DNA of 34,181 nt, from NCBI GenBank assembly GCA_004560045.1, contig SFWF01000011.1, positions 1-34,181 of the forward strand. Direction: 5' to 3'. Below the pieces are notes generated by a model that was not told the DNA's origin, did no database searches, and worked only from the letters and a program-made list of their open reading frames with translations. Of this stretch, positions 23,728 through 32,321 are shown piece by piece. This DNA comes from a bacterium. Lineage in GTDB: Bacteria > Bacillota > Clostridia > Oscillospirales > Acutalibacteraceae. Both the position numbers and the translations under genes were made by a program. How positions within the stretch are numbered: position 1 is the first letter of the stretch; each line of letters begins with the position of its first letter.

Positions 23728-25923
23728 TCAGTTAGACTTTTTTGTGAAAATAAGGTCGAATTTTCCGGGCGTTCTTTCGCCCTCGACCGAATAGCCTTCG
23801 GGGACTTCCAGTCTTACCGAAATGCCCCTTTCGAAGGTAAGGACAAAGTGAATTTTATCGCCTTTTCGCTCCCATTTGGCCTTTGCCTTTCCTCGGAAAT
23901 CGCCCTCACAGAAGGTCATATCCTCGGGGAAATAGGGGCATAAAAGGAGGTGCTTATAGCCGTAGGTGTCTTTTTCCTGCGAAAGGCCCACAAGCTTTTT
24001 CATAAACCAGGCCACCGCCGAGGAGTTCATATGGTGATTGGCGGATTTTTTCATATTCCACATCTCGTAAAGGGTGGTAGCCCCGTCCTCCATCCAATAG
24101 GAATAGGAGGGATAGCCCTTGGCGGTTATGATCTTGTAAACGAGGTCGCTTCTGCCGATACCGTCGAGGACGGGAACAAGATACTGCAAGCCCACCATAC
24201 CGCATTCGTGATGATAGTCGCAGAAGGCAACCGCCTCACAGAGCTGAGCCGCAAGACCCTCGGTGGCGCCGCCTTTTTTAAGATATATCATCATAGAAAT
24301 TGCGGTCTGCGTATTTACCAAACAGCGATCGGCTTTTTTATCGTAGAAAATCTCGAAAAAGCGGTTATGGAGACTATCGCAGATAGCCTTTGCTCTTTCG
24401 TTTTCTTCGCCGCAAAGCTTCGCGGCCTTTACGGTAAGGTCGGCGAATTCGGTTATAAGGGCGGTATCGACGAATTTTCTCGGGGTATAGCGGAATTTTT
24501 CGTCGTCTCCCCCGTTCCAGTCGCCAAGGCCGTAGCCGATAAGCCCGTCGGAGGTACGCTTACTATACATCCACTCAAGGTGCTTACACATAAGGGGATA
24601 GGCCGCTTTAACGTAGTCGGGGTTTCCGCTTGCCTCATAAAGCCTCCACGGGATTTTAAAGACGAAGCCTGTGCAAAGAGGGCCGGTACAGGCGGTCACG
24701 TCCCAGGCGCCGTTCGGAATTATCGAGGGAAGATTTCCGTCCTCCCTTTCCTCGTCGAAAAGATCGTTTAGCCACTTTTCAAAGAGGGGCAGGCTATCGA
24801 AATTCATAAGTATCTGCTCGGCGGAGGCGATGGCATCGTTGGTCCAGCCAAGCTTTTCACGGGTCGGGCAGTCGGTGAGGTTATAAAACATATTCGACAG
24901 CACCGAATAGTCACCGCAGCGGCTAATCTTATTAAGCAGCTCGTTTGAGCAGTTAAAAGCGGATATCTTGTCCACCGCCTGATGAACGAATACCGATTTG
25001 ATTTTTATAATTTCACACTCGCCCTCTATCTCCACAAAGCGGAAGCCGTGGTAGGTAAAGCGGACGATTGGGGTGTCCACACCGCCCGAGAGTATCACGC
25101 GGTTGGTCTGAAAATCGTGACCCCGATGAAAAGGGAAGCCGTCCATTTCGCGGTAATCAAGAGTTCCGTCGGCAAATATGCGCTCGGCGTGACGGAGGGT
25201 TATCACAGAGTCTTTTTTACCCTGAAGGGTCAGCTCCAAATAGCCCGAAATATTCTGACCGAAGTCGTAGATAACCTTGCCCTTAGCGTTTTTAAAGGTG
25301 GCGACCGCGGTAAACCGCTCGAACTCGCGGATGGGCTGACAAAGGCACTCTTTTAGGGTAGCGTCGGGCATATTTTCCGAGATTTTTACGGGGAGGTAGC
25401 CTGCAGTACCGAAAAGACGGAATTTTTCGCCCTTTCGGCAGTCGTAGGTCTCGCCGCTTCGTAGCTGATTAAAGACTACGGGAGAGGCCTCTCGGCTGAC
25501 TACCCAGCTTTCGTCCGAAAGTATCTTAAAGTCGCCTAAATCAAGGGCAAAAAGGAGCTTCGGCGCCCCTCTCCACTCGGCCTTATTGAAATCCCAACCG
25601 GTCTTAAGACTCTCGTTATACCAGCCGTTACCTACGATAACGGCTATTTCGTTTTCCCCCACGCGAAGCAGACGGGAGACCTCGTAGGTATGATACCAAA
25701 GGGTCTTCATATAATTCGAGCAAGGGGTATTAAAAACATCCTCGGTTATGGGCTCACCGTTTATGTAGACGTAGCCAAGGCCTAAAGCAACAGCGATAAG
25801 CTCGGCCTTTTCGGGGACGTTTTTCAGGGTGAACTGCTTTTTAAAAACGGGAGCAGGATCGTACTCGTTATATGCGGGGTCGAAAGGTGCGGGAAATTCG
25901 ATAAATTTAGCAGAGCGTATCAT
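23728..25923 (-). CDS. Alpha-L-rhamnosidase (GH78)
   Basis: This 731-residue enzyme should release L-rhamnose from plant glycosides or polysaccharides. N-terminal beta-sandwich domains contain the WYNESLKTGW (101-110) and FGQNISGYLELTL (221-233) family segments. The (alpha/alpha)6 barrel follows with DCPTREKLGWTNDA (351-364), giving acidic residues D351, E356 and D363, and later DGATTLYEMWN with E620, in the places of the catalytic and substrate-binding acids of GH78. A C-terminal beta domain ends the protein. No signal peptide is present, so it should act inside the cell on imported oligosaccharides. The start is the ATG at 25923, with GAGG six bases upstream and overlapping the rpiB-like gene by 17 bp; the open frame runs on inside that gene but without family sequence. 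Confidence 0.92.
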   Translation of the reverse strand: MIRSAKFIEFPAPFDPAYNEYDPAPVFKKQFTLKNVPEKAELIAVALGLGYVYINGEPITEDVFNTPCSNYMKTLWYHTYEVSRLLRVGENEIAVIVGNGWYNESLKTGWDFNKAEWRGAPKLLFALDLGDFKILSDESWVVSREASPVVFNQLRSGETYDCRKGEKFRLFGTAGYLPVKISENMPDATLKECLCQPIREFERFTAVATFKNAKGKVIYDFGQNISGYLELTLQGKKDSVITLRHAERIFADGTLDYREMDGFPFHRGHDFQTNRVILSGGVDTPIVRFTYHGFRFVEIEGECEIIKIKSVFVHQAVDKISAFNCSNELLNKISRCGDYSVLSNMFYNLTDCPTREKLGWTNDAIASAEQILMNFDSLPLFEKWLNDLFDEEREDGNLPSIIPNGAWDVTACTGPLCTGFVFKIPWRLYEASGNPDYVKAAYPLMCKHLEWMYSKRTSDGLIGYGLGDWNGGDDEKFRYTPRKFVDTALITEFADLTVKAAKLCGEENERAKAICDSLHNRFFEIFYDKKADRCLVNTQTAISMMIYLKKGGATEGLAAQLCEAVAFCDYHHECGMVGLQYLVPVLDGIGRSDLVYKIITAKGYPSYSYWMEDGATTLYEMWNMKKSANHHMNSSAVAWFMKKLVGLSQEKDTYGYKHLLLCPYFPEDMTFCEGDFRGKAKAKWERKGDKIHFVLTFERGISVRLEVPEGYSVEGERTPGKFDLIFTKKSN

Positions 25924-26500
25924 ATCTATCCTCGGGTTTTTCCTTAAGCTCGATGGGGCAGTCGCCAAGATGCTCGACCTTAAAGCCGTTTTTCTTATAG
26001 GTCTCGTAGTCGAAGGCATCAAGCTCGTCGACGGCGATTTTATGGAATTCGTAGAAGTTTTCCCACCATTCGTAGCCGCTTCCAAGCTCGGCAGAAAGGA
26101 AGGCGTCGGCAATATCACAGCCCATTGCGGGTGCAACGTAGAAGGCTCCCATTGCAAGGACGTTTACGCCGTTTCCCGTAATTGCACGACGGGCGGCGGT
26201 AACGCTTTCAACGACACCTGCGTGAACGCGGGGACATTTTGAGGCGGCAATATGAATTCCCATTCCCGTACCGCAGAAAAGCAGAGCGCGCTCGAAGTTG
26301 CCCTCACTGATCTCCGCGCCTACGCGAAGGCCTATTCTATGAAACATAAGCTCGGTATCGTCGGGGTCGGAATCGGCCTTTACGCCCATATCGGTAACCG
26401 TCCAGCCCTTTGCCTTAAGGTGGGCTACCACAGCCTCCTTAAGGGGGAAGCCTGCAAAATCGGCTCCGACCAAAATATGTTTATCCTTAATAGTTTTCAT
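25907..26500 (-). CDS. RpiB/LacA/LacB-family sugar-phosphate isomerase
   Basis: Family members interconvert ribose-5-phosphate and ribulose-5-phosphate, or galactose-6-phosphate and tagatose-6-phosphate. This 197-residue protein has GADFAGFPLKEAV (12-24) and the active-site cysteine loop FCGTGMGI (75-82, C76), followed by NGVNVLAMGAF. It is about 50 residues longer than typical RpiB because of a C-terminal tail, so its substrate may differ. AAAGGAGG lies eight bases before the ATG at 26500. It is the first gene of the operon and overlaps the alpha-L-rhamnosidase start, which suggests a joint role in deoxyhexose or pentose use. No RhaA, RhaB or RhaD is in the window. Confidence 0.85.
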   Translation of the reverse strand: MKTIKDKHILVGADFAGFPLKEAVVAHLKAKGWTVTDMGVKADSDPDDTELMFHRIGLRVGAEISEGNFERALLFCGTGMGIHIAASKCPRVHAGVVESVTAARRAITGNGVNVLAMGAFYVAPAMGCDIADAFLSAELGSGYEWWENFYEFHKIAVDELDAFDYETYKKNGFKVEHLGDCPIELKEKPEDRYDTLC

Positions 26501-26533
26501 TTTTAAAACCTCCTTTGGCTTTTATACTTTTTT

Positions 26534-26561
26534 ATTATAGCTTTTCCGCGACATTTGTCAA
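26534..26561 (-). promoter_or_regulatory. Promoter for the isomerase-rhamnosidase operon
   Basis: A perfect TTGACA (26561-26556) and perfect TATAAT (26539-26534) are 16 bp apart on the minus strand. No clear operator is visible next to it. Confidence 0.82.
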
Positions 26562-26613
26562 TAAATTATGGAGACAGGTAAATATCCTCGTAATACCGAA
26601 TAATATATCAAGA

Positions 26614-26642
26614 TTGACTTTGGTTTTTGCGGATGGTATAAT
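26614..26642 (+). promoter_or_regulatory. Promoter for the SIS isomerase gene
   Basis: TTGACT (26614-26619) and a perfect TATAAT (26637-26642) are 17 bp apart on the plus strand, 27 bp before the start codon. Confidence 0.85.
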
Positions 26643-26669
26643 AACCTAAACACTATGGGAGGCGAAAGT

Positions 26670-27311
26670 ATGAAAGAATCTACCTTAAAAATATTAAACG
26701 ACCTTACCGTCCGCTACCCTGCCCTCGGAGAGGCTTTACCCGAGGTTAAAAAGGCGGCCGAGCTTATGATAGAAGCGATAAAAAACGGCAATAAAATTCT
26801 TCTTTGCGGAAACGGAGGCTCGGCTTCCGACTGTCTTCATATCGTGGGCGAGCTTATGAAGGAATTCGCCGTAAAGAGACCTCTCTCCGAGGAGGTTAAA
26901 GCCGCCCTTTGTGAGGCAGGAGACGACGGCTATATAGGGTCTAATCTTCAGGGGGCAATGCCTGCGGTATCCCTCGTAGGAGTTACCGCTTTGGAAAGCG
27001 CCTACGCAAACGACGCGGCAAGTGATCTCGGCTTTGCACAGCAGGTTTTAGGTCTCGGCAATAAGGGCGACCTTCTTATCGGAATCACCACCTCGGGAAA
27101 CAGTAAAAACGTTATTTTCGCCGCTATTACCGCTAAAGCTAAGGGGGTTAAAACGGTAGCCCTCACGGGCGGTACGGGCGGAAGGATAAAGGATATCTGC
27201 GACTGCAGTATAGTTGCTCCCGCGAGAGAGACCTATAAAATTCAGGAATATCATTTACCGATTTATCATAATCTCTGTTTGGCCCTCGAAAACGAATTTT
27301 TCGGAGCATAA
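26670..27311 (+). CDS. SIS-domain sugar isomerase, GmhA-like
   Basis: This 213-residue protein is of the phosphoheptose isomerase (GmhA) group, which converts sedoheptulose-7-phosphate to heptose-7-phosphate. The SIS phosphosugar site is seen as LLCGNGGSASDCLHIVGELMKEF (45-67), then GITTSGNSKNV and ALTGGTGG; the histidine and glutamate of the HIVGEL segment are the expected active-site pair. A Gram-positive lineage would use it for envelope heptose, or for another phosphosugar. The ATG at 26670 follows GGGAGG by eight bases; an ATG 15 bases earlier overlaps the SD. It has its own promoter and terminator and is divergent from the RpiB-like gene. No gmhB or hldE is near, so the heptose role is unproven. 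Confidence 0.88.
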   Translation: MKESTLKILNDLTVRYPALGEALPEVKKAAELMIEAIKNGNKILLCGNGGSASDCLHIVGELMKEFAVKRPLSEEVKAALCEAGDDGYIGSNLQGAMPAVSLVGVTALESAYANDAASDLGFAQQVLGLGNKGDLLIGITTSGNSKNVIFAAITAKAKGVKTVALTGGTGGRIKDICDCSIVAPARETYKIQEYHLPIYHNLCLALENEFFGA

Positions 27312-27347
27312 AAAACACCCGACTACGAAAAGTGGTCGGGTGTTTTT
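27311..27347. terminator. Terminator of the SIS isomerase gene, also facing ung
   Basis: A 16-bp stem with one G-T pair (27311-27326 with 27332-27347) has a GAAAA loop, an A tract and a T tract. It begins in the stop codon of the isomerase gene and is symmetric enough to stop transcripts from ung as well. Confidence 0.93.
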
Positions 27348-27371
27348 GCAAAGCTTTTATGTCTCATGGGA

Positions 27372-27458
27372 GGCGCAAGCCATTCATAACACGCGTCTGC
27401 GTTCATATCTGCCAAAGGCATCATAACTCGCCGAAGGCGATCATAGTTGGCGACCGAA
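27372..27458. repeat. Copy A of an 87-bp direct repeat inside array 2
   Basis: It matches 27560-27646 over 87 bp with three substitutions (two in one hairpin, one in a linker) and no gaps, at an offset of 188 bp. After this copy the final hairpin is truncated, whereas copy B continues into the complete stem. Confidence 0.9.
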
Positions 27459-27559
27459 TTTAAGTTATGAGACACTTTCGTGTCGTTATGATTTTGCGAT
27501 GGACAAAAGTTATGAACAAACCTGCGGTTTGCGTTATGATATGCTCACCTTCAAAGCGT

Positions 27560-27646
27560 GGCGCAAGCCATTCATAACACGAGTCAGCGTTCATATATGC
27601 CAAAGGCATCATAACTCGCCGAAGGCGATCATAGTTGGCGACCGAA
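27560..27646. repeat. Copy B of the 87-bp direct repeat inside array 2
   Basis: Second copy of the block at 27372-27458. It is followed by GGTCGCC, which completes the 7-bp stem that copy A lacks, so copy B looks like the parent or less damaged version. Confidence 0.9.
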
Positions 27647-27652
27647 GGTCGC

Positions 27653-28318
27653 CTATATCTGCCAATCAATAGGCTTCTGGCCCGAGGCGATAAGGATTTC
27701 GTTGGTCTTCGAGAAATGCTTGCAGCCGAAAAAGCCGCCGTAGGCCGAAAGGGGGCTTGGATGAACGGTCTCGAGCTTTACGTGGAGGGGGTTGTCGATA
27801 ATTTTCGCCTTGGCCTTTGCGTTTGCTCCCCAAAGGAGGAATACAACGGGGGTATCCTTTTTGTTAAGCTCGGAAATTACTCTATCGGTAAATTTCTCCC
27901 AGCCCTTGCCCTTATGGGAATTCGGGGTCGCTTCTCTGACCGTCAAAACGGTGTTTAAAAGGAGGACTCCCTGCTTTGCCCAGGAGGTAAGCTCGCCGTG
28001 GTCGGGAATTCTAAAGCCGACGTCGCTTTCAAGCTCCTTAAAAATATTTTTAAGGGACGGAGGCGGCTCTACTCCCCTTTTTACCGAAAAACACATTCCG
28101 TGGGCCTGACCCGCTCCGTGGTAGGGGTCCTGACCGATTATAACTACCCTCGTATCCTTAAAGGAGGAGCATTTGAGAGAGTTAAAAATGTCGTTCATAT
28201 CGGGATATATCCGACGGGTCGAATACTCGGCCTTTAAAAAGGCGCGCAGCTCCTTATAATAGGGCTTTTCGAATTCGTCGGCTAAAATTTCGTCCCAATC
28301 GTTTAAAAATTTTACCAA
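27653..28318 (-). CDS. ung: Uracil-DNA glycosylase, family 1
   Basis: Ung removes uracil from DNA and starts base-excision repair. The 221-residue protein has the water-activating loop GQDPYHGAGQAHG (62-74, D64), the GVLLLNTVLTV segment (117-127) with the uracil-binding Asn122, and the minor-groove loop HPSPLS (186-191). The start is a TTG at 28318 with AAGGA nine bases before it, 12 bp after the previous gene's stop. It is the last gene of the run that starts at etfB, though an internal promoter is not excluded. The stop codon abuts hairpin array 2. Confidence 0.96.
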   Translation of the reverse strand: MVKFLNDWDEILADEFEKPYYKELRAFLKAEYSTRRIYPDMNDIFNSLKCSSFKDTRVVIIGQDPYHGAGQAHGMCFSVKRGVEPPPSLKNIFKELESDVGFRIPDHGELTSWAKQGVLLLNTVLTVREATPNSHKGKGWEKFTDRVISELNKKDTPVVFLLWGANAKAKAKIIDNPLHVKLETVHPSPLSAYGGFFGCKHFSKTNEILIASGQKPIDWQI

Positions 28319-28330
28319 TTTACTTTTTCC

Positions 28331-29002
28331 TTACTCTTCGGGAGCAGCGTTATCCTCGGCAGGTTCTGCAGGCTGAGGAGGATAGTAGGGAGGATAGTAG
28401 ACGGGAACGCCTATCATACTCTTGGATGCGATAAGCATACAGATAGGACCGCCGAGGGGCACTAATATCGAAAGCAGTATGTATTTAACGGCCTTTGCGG
28501 GGGTAAGCTCCTCGAAGATCTTATAAATACAGATCAGGGTGCATAGGGAGTTTGCGGCGGCTGCAAGAATGTAGATTATAAGTACGGGGACAAGTATAAC
28601 GATAAGTCCCGAGGCCGGGGCAGCACCGATGACCATAGAAAAGCTCACCGCGAAGCCCAAGATAAAGTATAAAAATACGCCTGTCGCAGAGATGATGCTG
28701 AGGGTAAGAAGGGTCTTGCGCCATTTGCGGTCGATTCCGCCTATGCGGGAATGATGATCGACCACCGAGCCTATTATCCAGGAATTTGCAACAGGTACCC
28801 AGGCAAGACCGGGGTATTTAAGGTTGCGGTTTTTGGCCATACGGTAAAGAGCTAAGGACTGAATCACGTAGCTTGTTACCAGGTAGGCGATGATAATAAG
28901 ATAGAAAAGTGCTACAAGAATTCCGAAGGCCGCCAAGGCAGAGACCCCCGAATATCCGTAGTCGTACCCGTAATCGGGAACTGCAGGTGTAACGTTGCTC
29001 AT
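28331..29002 (-). CDS. Multi-pass membrane protein with Pro/Tyr-rich tail
   Basis: This 223-residue protein has four to five hydrophobic segments (about 15-45, 94-120, 125-150, 175-193). Between them is the stretch YPGLAWVPVANSWIIGSVVD, which recalls small DUF5684-like membrane proteins of Bacillota. The tail PVYYPPYYPPQPAEPAED is Pro/Tyr-rich, as in the 126-residue membrane protein at 15061-15441. The ATG at 29002 has AAAGGAG seven bases upstream; a longer frame upstream overlaps the next gene. Function unknown. Confidence 0.75.
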   Translation of the reverse strand: MSNVTPAVPDYGYDYGYSGVSALAAFGILVALFYLIIIAYLVTSYVIQSLALYRMAKNRNLKYPGLAWVPVANSWIIGSVVDHHSRIGGIDRKWRKTLLTLSIISATGVFLYFILGFAVSFSMVIGAAPASGLIVILVPVLIIYILAAAANSLCTLICIYKIFEELTPAKAVKYILLSILVPLGGPICMLIASKSMIGVPVYYPPYYPPQPAEPAEDNAAPEE

Positions 29003-29027
29003 AAAAATTTCTCCTTTAAGATTTATT

Positions 29028-29717
29028 TTATGCCTTAATTTCGGCAATATAGGGACGGTGATCAGAGGCTACCACCGCAGGAATATCGGCGGAAACTGCC
29101 TCAAGGTCGGGACTTATTAAGATATAGTCGATCTTAATTTCGGGCTCATCCGACGGCCAGCTTTGCTTTTCTTCGCCGAAAAGCTCGGCGGTATCAAAAA
29201 GCCTTTCCCTTATGGGAGCCAGCATCGGGCAGTCGGGCTCCATATTGAAATCGCCCATTAAAATAACCTTTTTATCGGGAAGATTGTTTATAATTGTCTC
29301 CACCGCTTTAAGCTTTTCGGGGTCGCTTAGTCCGACGTGAATAACGAGGACGGTAACGCCGTTTTCAAGCTTTGCCTTTAAAAGACAGCGTTGTTCATAT
29401 CGGGGCGACTTTTCGCCCTCATGCTCGGGGACAAGTATAGTTTCGGCCGAAAGGATCGGAATTTTGGATAAAAAGCCGTTTCCGTAGGGGCCGCCCTCGT
29501 TTATAGCCTGCGCAAAATAGTAATGCTCCATACCCGTAAGCTCGGAAAGCCTCGCGGTCTGATTCGGCCACTCGGAGTCTTCGCCGTCGCTTCGCATTTC
29601 GTTCAGACCTACGATATCGGGGCTTTGGGCGAGAATGGCCTCGGCCATAACCTCGTAGTCGATCTCGCGGGTAAGGTAGTTTAAGCAGTGCTGAGTGTTA
29701 AAACTCATTACCTTCAT
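29028..29717 (-). CDS. Endonuclease/exonuclease/phosphatase-family hydrolase
   Basis: This 229-residue protein of the DNase I-like (EEP) fold has MSFNTQHC at the start, the metal-binding Glu40 in GLNEMR, GNGFLSKIPI, VIHVGLSD, GDFNMEP with the catalytic Asp-Asn pair, and SDHRPY near the end. Substrates in the family range from DNA to phospholipids and phosphoesters; absence of a signal peptide suggests a cytosolic phosphodiesterase or phosphatase. The ATG at 29717 follows AGAGGAT. It sits 11 bp after the lctD-like gene in the same run; a metabolic link is not evident. Confidence 0.88.
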   Translation of the reverse strand: MKVMSFNTQHCLNYLTREIDYEVMAEAILAQSPDIVGLNEMRSDGEDSEWPNQTARLSELTGMEHYYFAQAINEGGPYGNGFLSKIPILSAETILVPEHEGEKSPRYEQRCLLKAKLENGVTVLVIHVGLSDPEKLKAVETIINNLPDKKVILMGDFNMEPDCPMLAPIRERLFDTAELFGEEKQSWPSDEPEIKIDYILISPDLEAVSADIPAVVASDHRPYIAEIKA

Positions 29718-29728
29718 TTTTTTATCCT

Positions 29729-31123
29729 CTAAAAGCAAATCTTTCCGGGATTTAAGATGTTTTTTTCGTCGAAAACACGCTTAATTCCCTGCATAAGCAG
29801 TATGGGAGTTTCGCCGTACTGCTTTTTCATATATTCCTTTTTGGCATAGCCTATTCCGTGCTCGCCCGAAACGAGACCGCCCATTTCCTCGGCACGCTTA
29901 TACATAGCGTCGAAGCAGGAGGCAAGGGTCTTTTCCCATTTATCCTGCTCAAGCTCGTCACGGCAGATATAGATATGAAGATTTCCGTCGCCTGCGTGGC
30001 CGAAGGAGGGAATTCTGACGCCCTGCTCTTTTGCCAGCTCGTGGGTAAATTTGATAAACTCGTCGATCTTATTTACGGGGACGACGACGTCGCACTCATC
30101 CATTTCGGTGGTAGAGGCCTTTATTGCCTCAAGGAAGGCTCCTCTTGCCGACCATACCGACTTTTTGCGCTCGTCGGTATCGACTATATAGGCGTCGATG
30201 GCGCCGATAGAAAGGCAGAGCTCGGCTACGGTGCTCATATCGTTTTCGACCTGCTGCTCGGTGTTTCCGTCGAAGGTAAGAAGGATGTAAGCGTCGTTTT
30301 TGGTGTCGGGAAATTTCTTTCCGAGATAGCTTTCGGAGAAAACTATGGTATCGCGGGACATATATTCCACGGCGGTTGGGACAACCTTGGAACGGATTAT
30401 CTGCGGTACCGCTTCAATGGCACTCTTCATATCGGGGAAGGGCACCAGCAGGCTTACCGAAACCTTCGGCAGGGGTACAAGCTTTAAGACCGCCTCGGTA
30501 ATGATACAGAGGGTTCCCTCCGAGCCGATAACGAGGTCCTTAAGACTATAGCCCGAGCTGTTTTTGGCGACGGCGCCGCCGAGGGTAAGTATCTCGCCGT
30601 TTGGCATAACTACCGTAAGGGCGCGGACGTAATCTCTCGTAACACCGTATTTTACGGCTCTCATTCCGCCTGCGTTGGTCGAGATGTTTCCGCCGATGGT
30701 AGCGGATTTTTCGCCCGGATCCGGAGGATAGAGATAATCGTTTTCCTCGGCAAAGGCGGCAAGCTCCATAAGGAGGACGCCCGGCTGAACGGTGATGGTG
30801 GAATTGTCCTTATCGAGCTTTAATATCTTATTCATTTTAGTAGTCTCTAAGAGAATTCCGCCCTCTACGGCGACGGCGGCTCCCACAAGGCCGGTTCCGC
30901 TTCCTCTTACCGTTACGGGTATGCTTCGGGAATAGGCAAGCTTCATAATTCCCGATACCTGCTCGGTAGAGGTGACCCTTACCAGCACCTCGGGCATTTT
31001 TTCGATTCCGCCAAGCTCGTCGTGGGCATAGTCGGGGCTTATTGCCTCGCCGACTATAACCTCGTTTTCGCCGACAATGCTTTTAAGGACGGCGATATCT
31101 TCCTTTGTTACCTTGCTAAACAT
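29729..31123 (-). CDS. FAD-linked 2-hydroxyacid (lactate/glycolate) dehydrogenase subunit, LctD/GlcD type
   Basis: This 464-residue flavoprotein has an FAD_binding_4 domain (about 35-215) with VTVRGSGTGLVGAAVAVEGG and PPDPGEKSATIGGNISTNAGG. A C-terminal FAD-oxidase domain contains SFGHAGDGNLHIYI and SGEHGIGYAKKEYM, whose histidines help bind substrate and metal. Family members oxidise lactate, glycolate or similar. The order etfB-etfA-this gene is that of the electron-confurcating lactate dehydrogenase of Acetobacterium woodii (LctBCD), which couples lactate oxidation to NAD reduction with ferredoxin oxidation. The ATG overlaps the etfA stop by one base (TAATG), after GGGGG. No lactate permease or lactate racemase gene is seen. 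Confidence 0.88.
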   Translation of the reverse strand: MFSKVTKEDIAVLKSIVGENEVIVGEAISPDYAHDELGGIEKMPEVLVRVTSTEQVSGIMKLAYSRSIPVTVRGSGTGLVGAAVAVEGGILLETTKMNKILKLDKDNSTITVQPGVLLMELAAFAEENDYLYPPDPGEKSATIGGNISTNAGGMRAVKYGVTRDYVRALTVVMPNGEILTLGGAVAKNSSGYSLKDLVIGSEGTLCIITEAVLKLVPLPKVSVSLLVPFPDMKSAIEAVPQIIRSKVVPTAVEYMSRDTIVFSESYLGKKFPDTKNDAYILLTFDGNTEQQVENDMSTVAELCLSIGAIDAYIVDTDERKKSVWSARGAFLEAIKASTTEMDECDVVVPVNKIDEFIKFTHELAKEQGVRIPSFGHAGDGNLHIYICRDELEQDKWEKTLASCFDAMYKRAEEMGGLVSGEHGIGYAKKEYMKKQYGETPILLMQGIKRVFDEKNILNPGKICF

Positions 31124-32307
31124 TATTTCGCCCCCTTAATATTTTCGATCCACTTGGGAAGTATTTCGGTCAGGTCTCCGACCACGCAGTAGTGCGCCAC
31201 GTCGAAGATCGGAGCGTTTTTATCCGAATTTACGGCGATTATCATATCGGAGGATTTCATACCTGCGGCAAACTGCACCGCACCCGAAATTCCGAGGCAG
31301 ATTATAAGCTTGGGCTTGACCGTTCTTCCCGAAAGGCCGATCTGATGCTTAGCGTCGTAGATATTCGATTCGACCATAGGTCTTGTGCAGGCTACGACTC
31401 CTCCGAGGAGACCGGCAAGCTCGGCCGCCGCGGCACGCATAGCGTCACTTCCCGCACCTCTTCCGACGGCAACGATAATATCGGCCTCGGAAATGTCGAT
31501 GTCGGTGGGCTTAAGGGAGGTATTTATTACCTCGATATCCGAAGAAAGCATTTTTTCGGTTACGGTCAGCTTAATAATTTCGCCCGTAGGGTTTTCGGTT
31601 TTCTCGGGGGCGGTAAAGACCTTATAGCGGGCGGTGCAGAACTGCGGACGGGTGTTTGGGGTTATGATCTGTGCCATAATGTTTCCGCCGAAGGCAGGAC
31701 GGATCTGCACAAGGTCGGTATTTTCCTTCATCTCTAAAACCGTACAGTCGGCGGTGAGTCCCGTTTTTCTTCTTGCGGCAATACGGGGGGCAAGCTGACG
31801 GCCGAGGTTGGTGGCTCCTACGAGCACCGAGGAGGGCTTATGCCTTTCGATAAAGTCGTCGAAGGCGGCGGTGTAGGGCTCTATTCTGAAATCGCGAAGC
31901 TCGGGATGATCGTAGGTAAAGACCTTATCGACCCCGTATTTTAAAAGCTCCTTTGCGGCAGTATCGGTATTTTCGCCGATAAGCAGAGCGTAAACGGGAT
32001 GAGCGGTAACCTTTGCCAGCTCCCTCGCCTTTCCGATAAGCTCGAAGGTGACGGGATGAAGCTTTCCGCCCGAAAAGTCGGCGTAGACGCAGATTCCCTT
32101 CCACTCGGATTTATCGATCTCCCTAGCATCCTCAACAAATTCTACAAGACCGTCGCCCTTACGGACGCACATTTTACACATCTTGCAGGCAGAGGATATA
32201 TCAAGCTTTTCGCCTTCGTAGCTTATGGCGCCGAAGGGACAAAGCTCGATAAGCTTTGCGGCCTTTTCGGGGGTTACGAGGGCTTCTTTAATAACAAGCT
32301 TTCCCAT
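31123..32307 (-). CDS. etfA: Electron transfer flavoprotein alpha subunit with N-terminal 4Fe-4S domain (LctC-like)
   Basis: This 394-residue protein has a ferredoxin-like domain of about 60 residues ahead of the normal EtfA. C23 (in LCPFGAI) with C41, C44 and C47 (CKMCKMC) can hold one 4Fe-4S cluster. The EtfA body follows, with VGRGAGS and the FAD-binding segment GLSGRTVKPKLIICLGISGAVQFAAGM. Such EtfA proteins occur with bifurcating or confurcating acyl-CoA and lactate dehydrogenases. The ATG at 32307 follows AAGGAGG by nine bases; an ATG seven bases earlier is out of frame. It lies 14 bp after etfB and overlaps the dehydrogenase gene. Confidence 0.93.
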   Translation of the reverse strand: MGKLVIKEALVTPEKAAKLIELCPFGAISYEGEKLDISSACKMCKMCVRKGDGLVEFVEDAREIDKSEWKGICVYADFSGGKLHPVTFELIGKARELAKVTAHPVYALLIGENTDTAAKELLKYGVDKVFTYDHPELRDFRIEPYTAAFDDFIERHKPSSVLVGATNLGRQLAPRIAARRKTGLTADCTVLEMKENTDLVQIRPAFGGNIMAQIITPNTRPQFCTARYKVFTAPEKTENPTGEIIKLTVTEKMLSSDIEVINTSLKPTDIDISEADIIVAVGRGAGSDAMRAAAAELAGLLGGVVACTRPMVESNIYDAKHQIGLSGRTVKPKLIICLGISGAVQFAAGMKSSDMIIAVNSDKNAPIFDVAHYCVVGDLTEILPKWIENIKGAK

Positions 32308-32321
32308 AGGTCATATCCTCC

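Larger units (their letters stand above)
27361..27653. repeat. Hairpin array 2 (linker TCATAAC / inverted GTTATGA)
   Basis: About a dozen short hairpins with unlike stems fill the gap between convergent genes: GGC/GCC with GCAA loop, TGCC/GGCA, TCGCC/GGCGA with GAA loop, GACAC/GTGTC, TTTTG/CAAAA, CAAACC/GGTTTG and GGCGACC/GGTCGCC. Linkers are TCATAAC, TCATATC and TCATAGT in the outer blocks (starts 27384, 27403, 27421, 27441). In the middle they are the inverted word GTTATGA (starts 27464, 27485, 27509, 27533). The last hairpin (27637-27653) touches the ung stop codon. Confidence 0.92.

Noticed and set aside
25924..26157. An extra 78 residues at the N-terminus of the rhamnosidase
   Set aside because: They are the shadow frame of the RpiB-like gene; family sequence and a good SD begin at the ATG at 25923.
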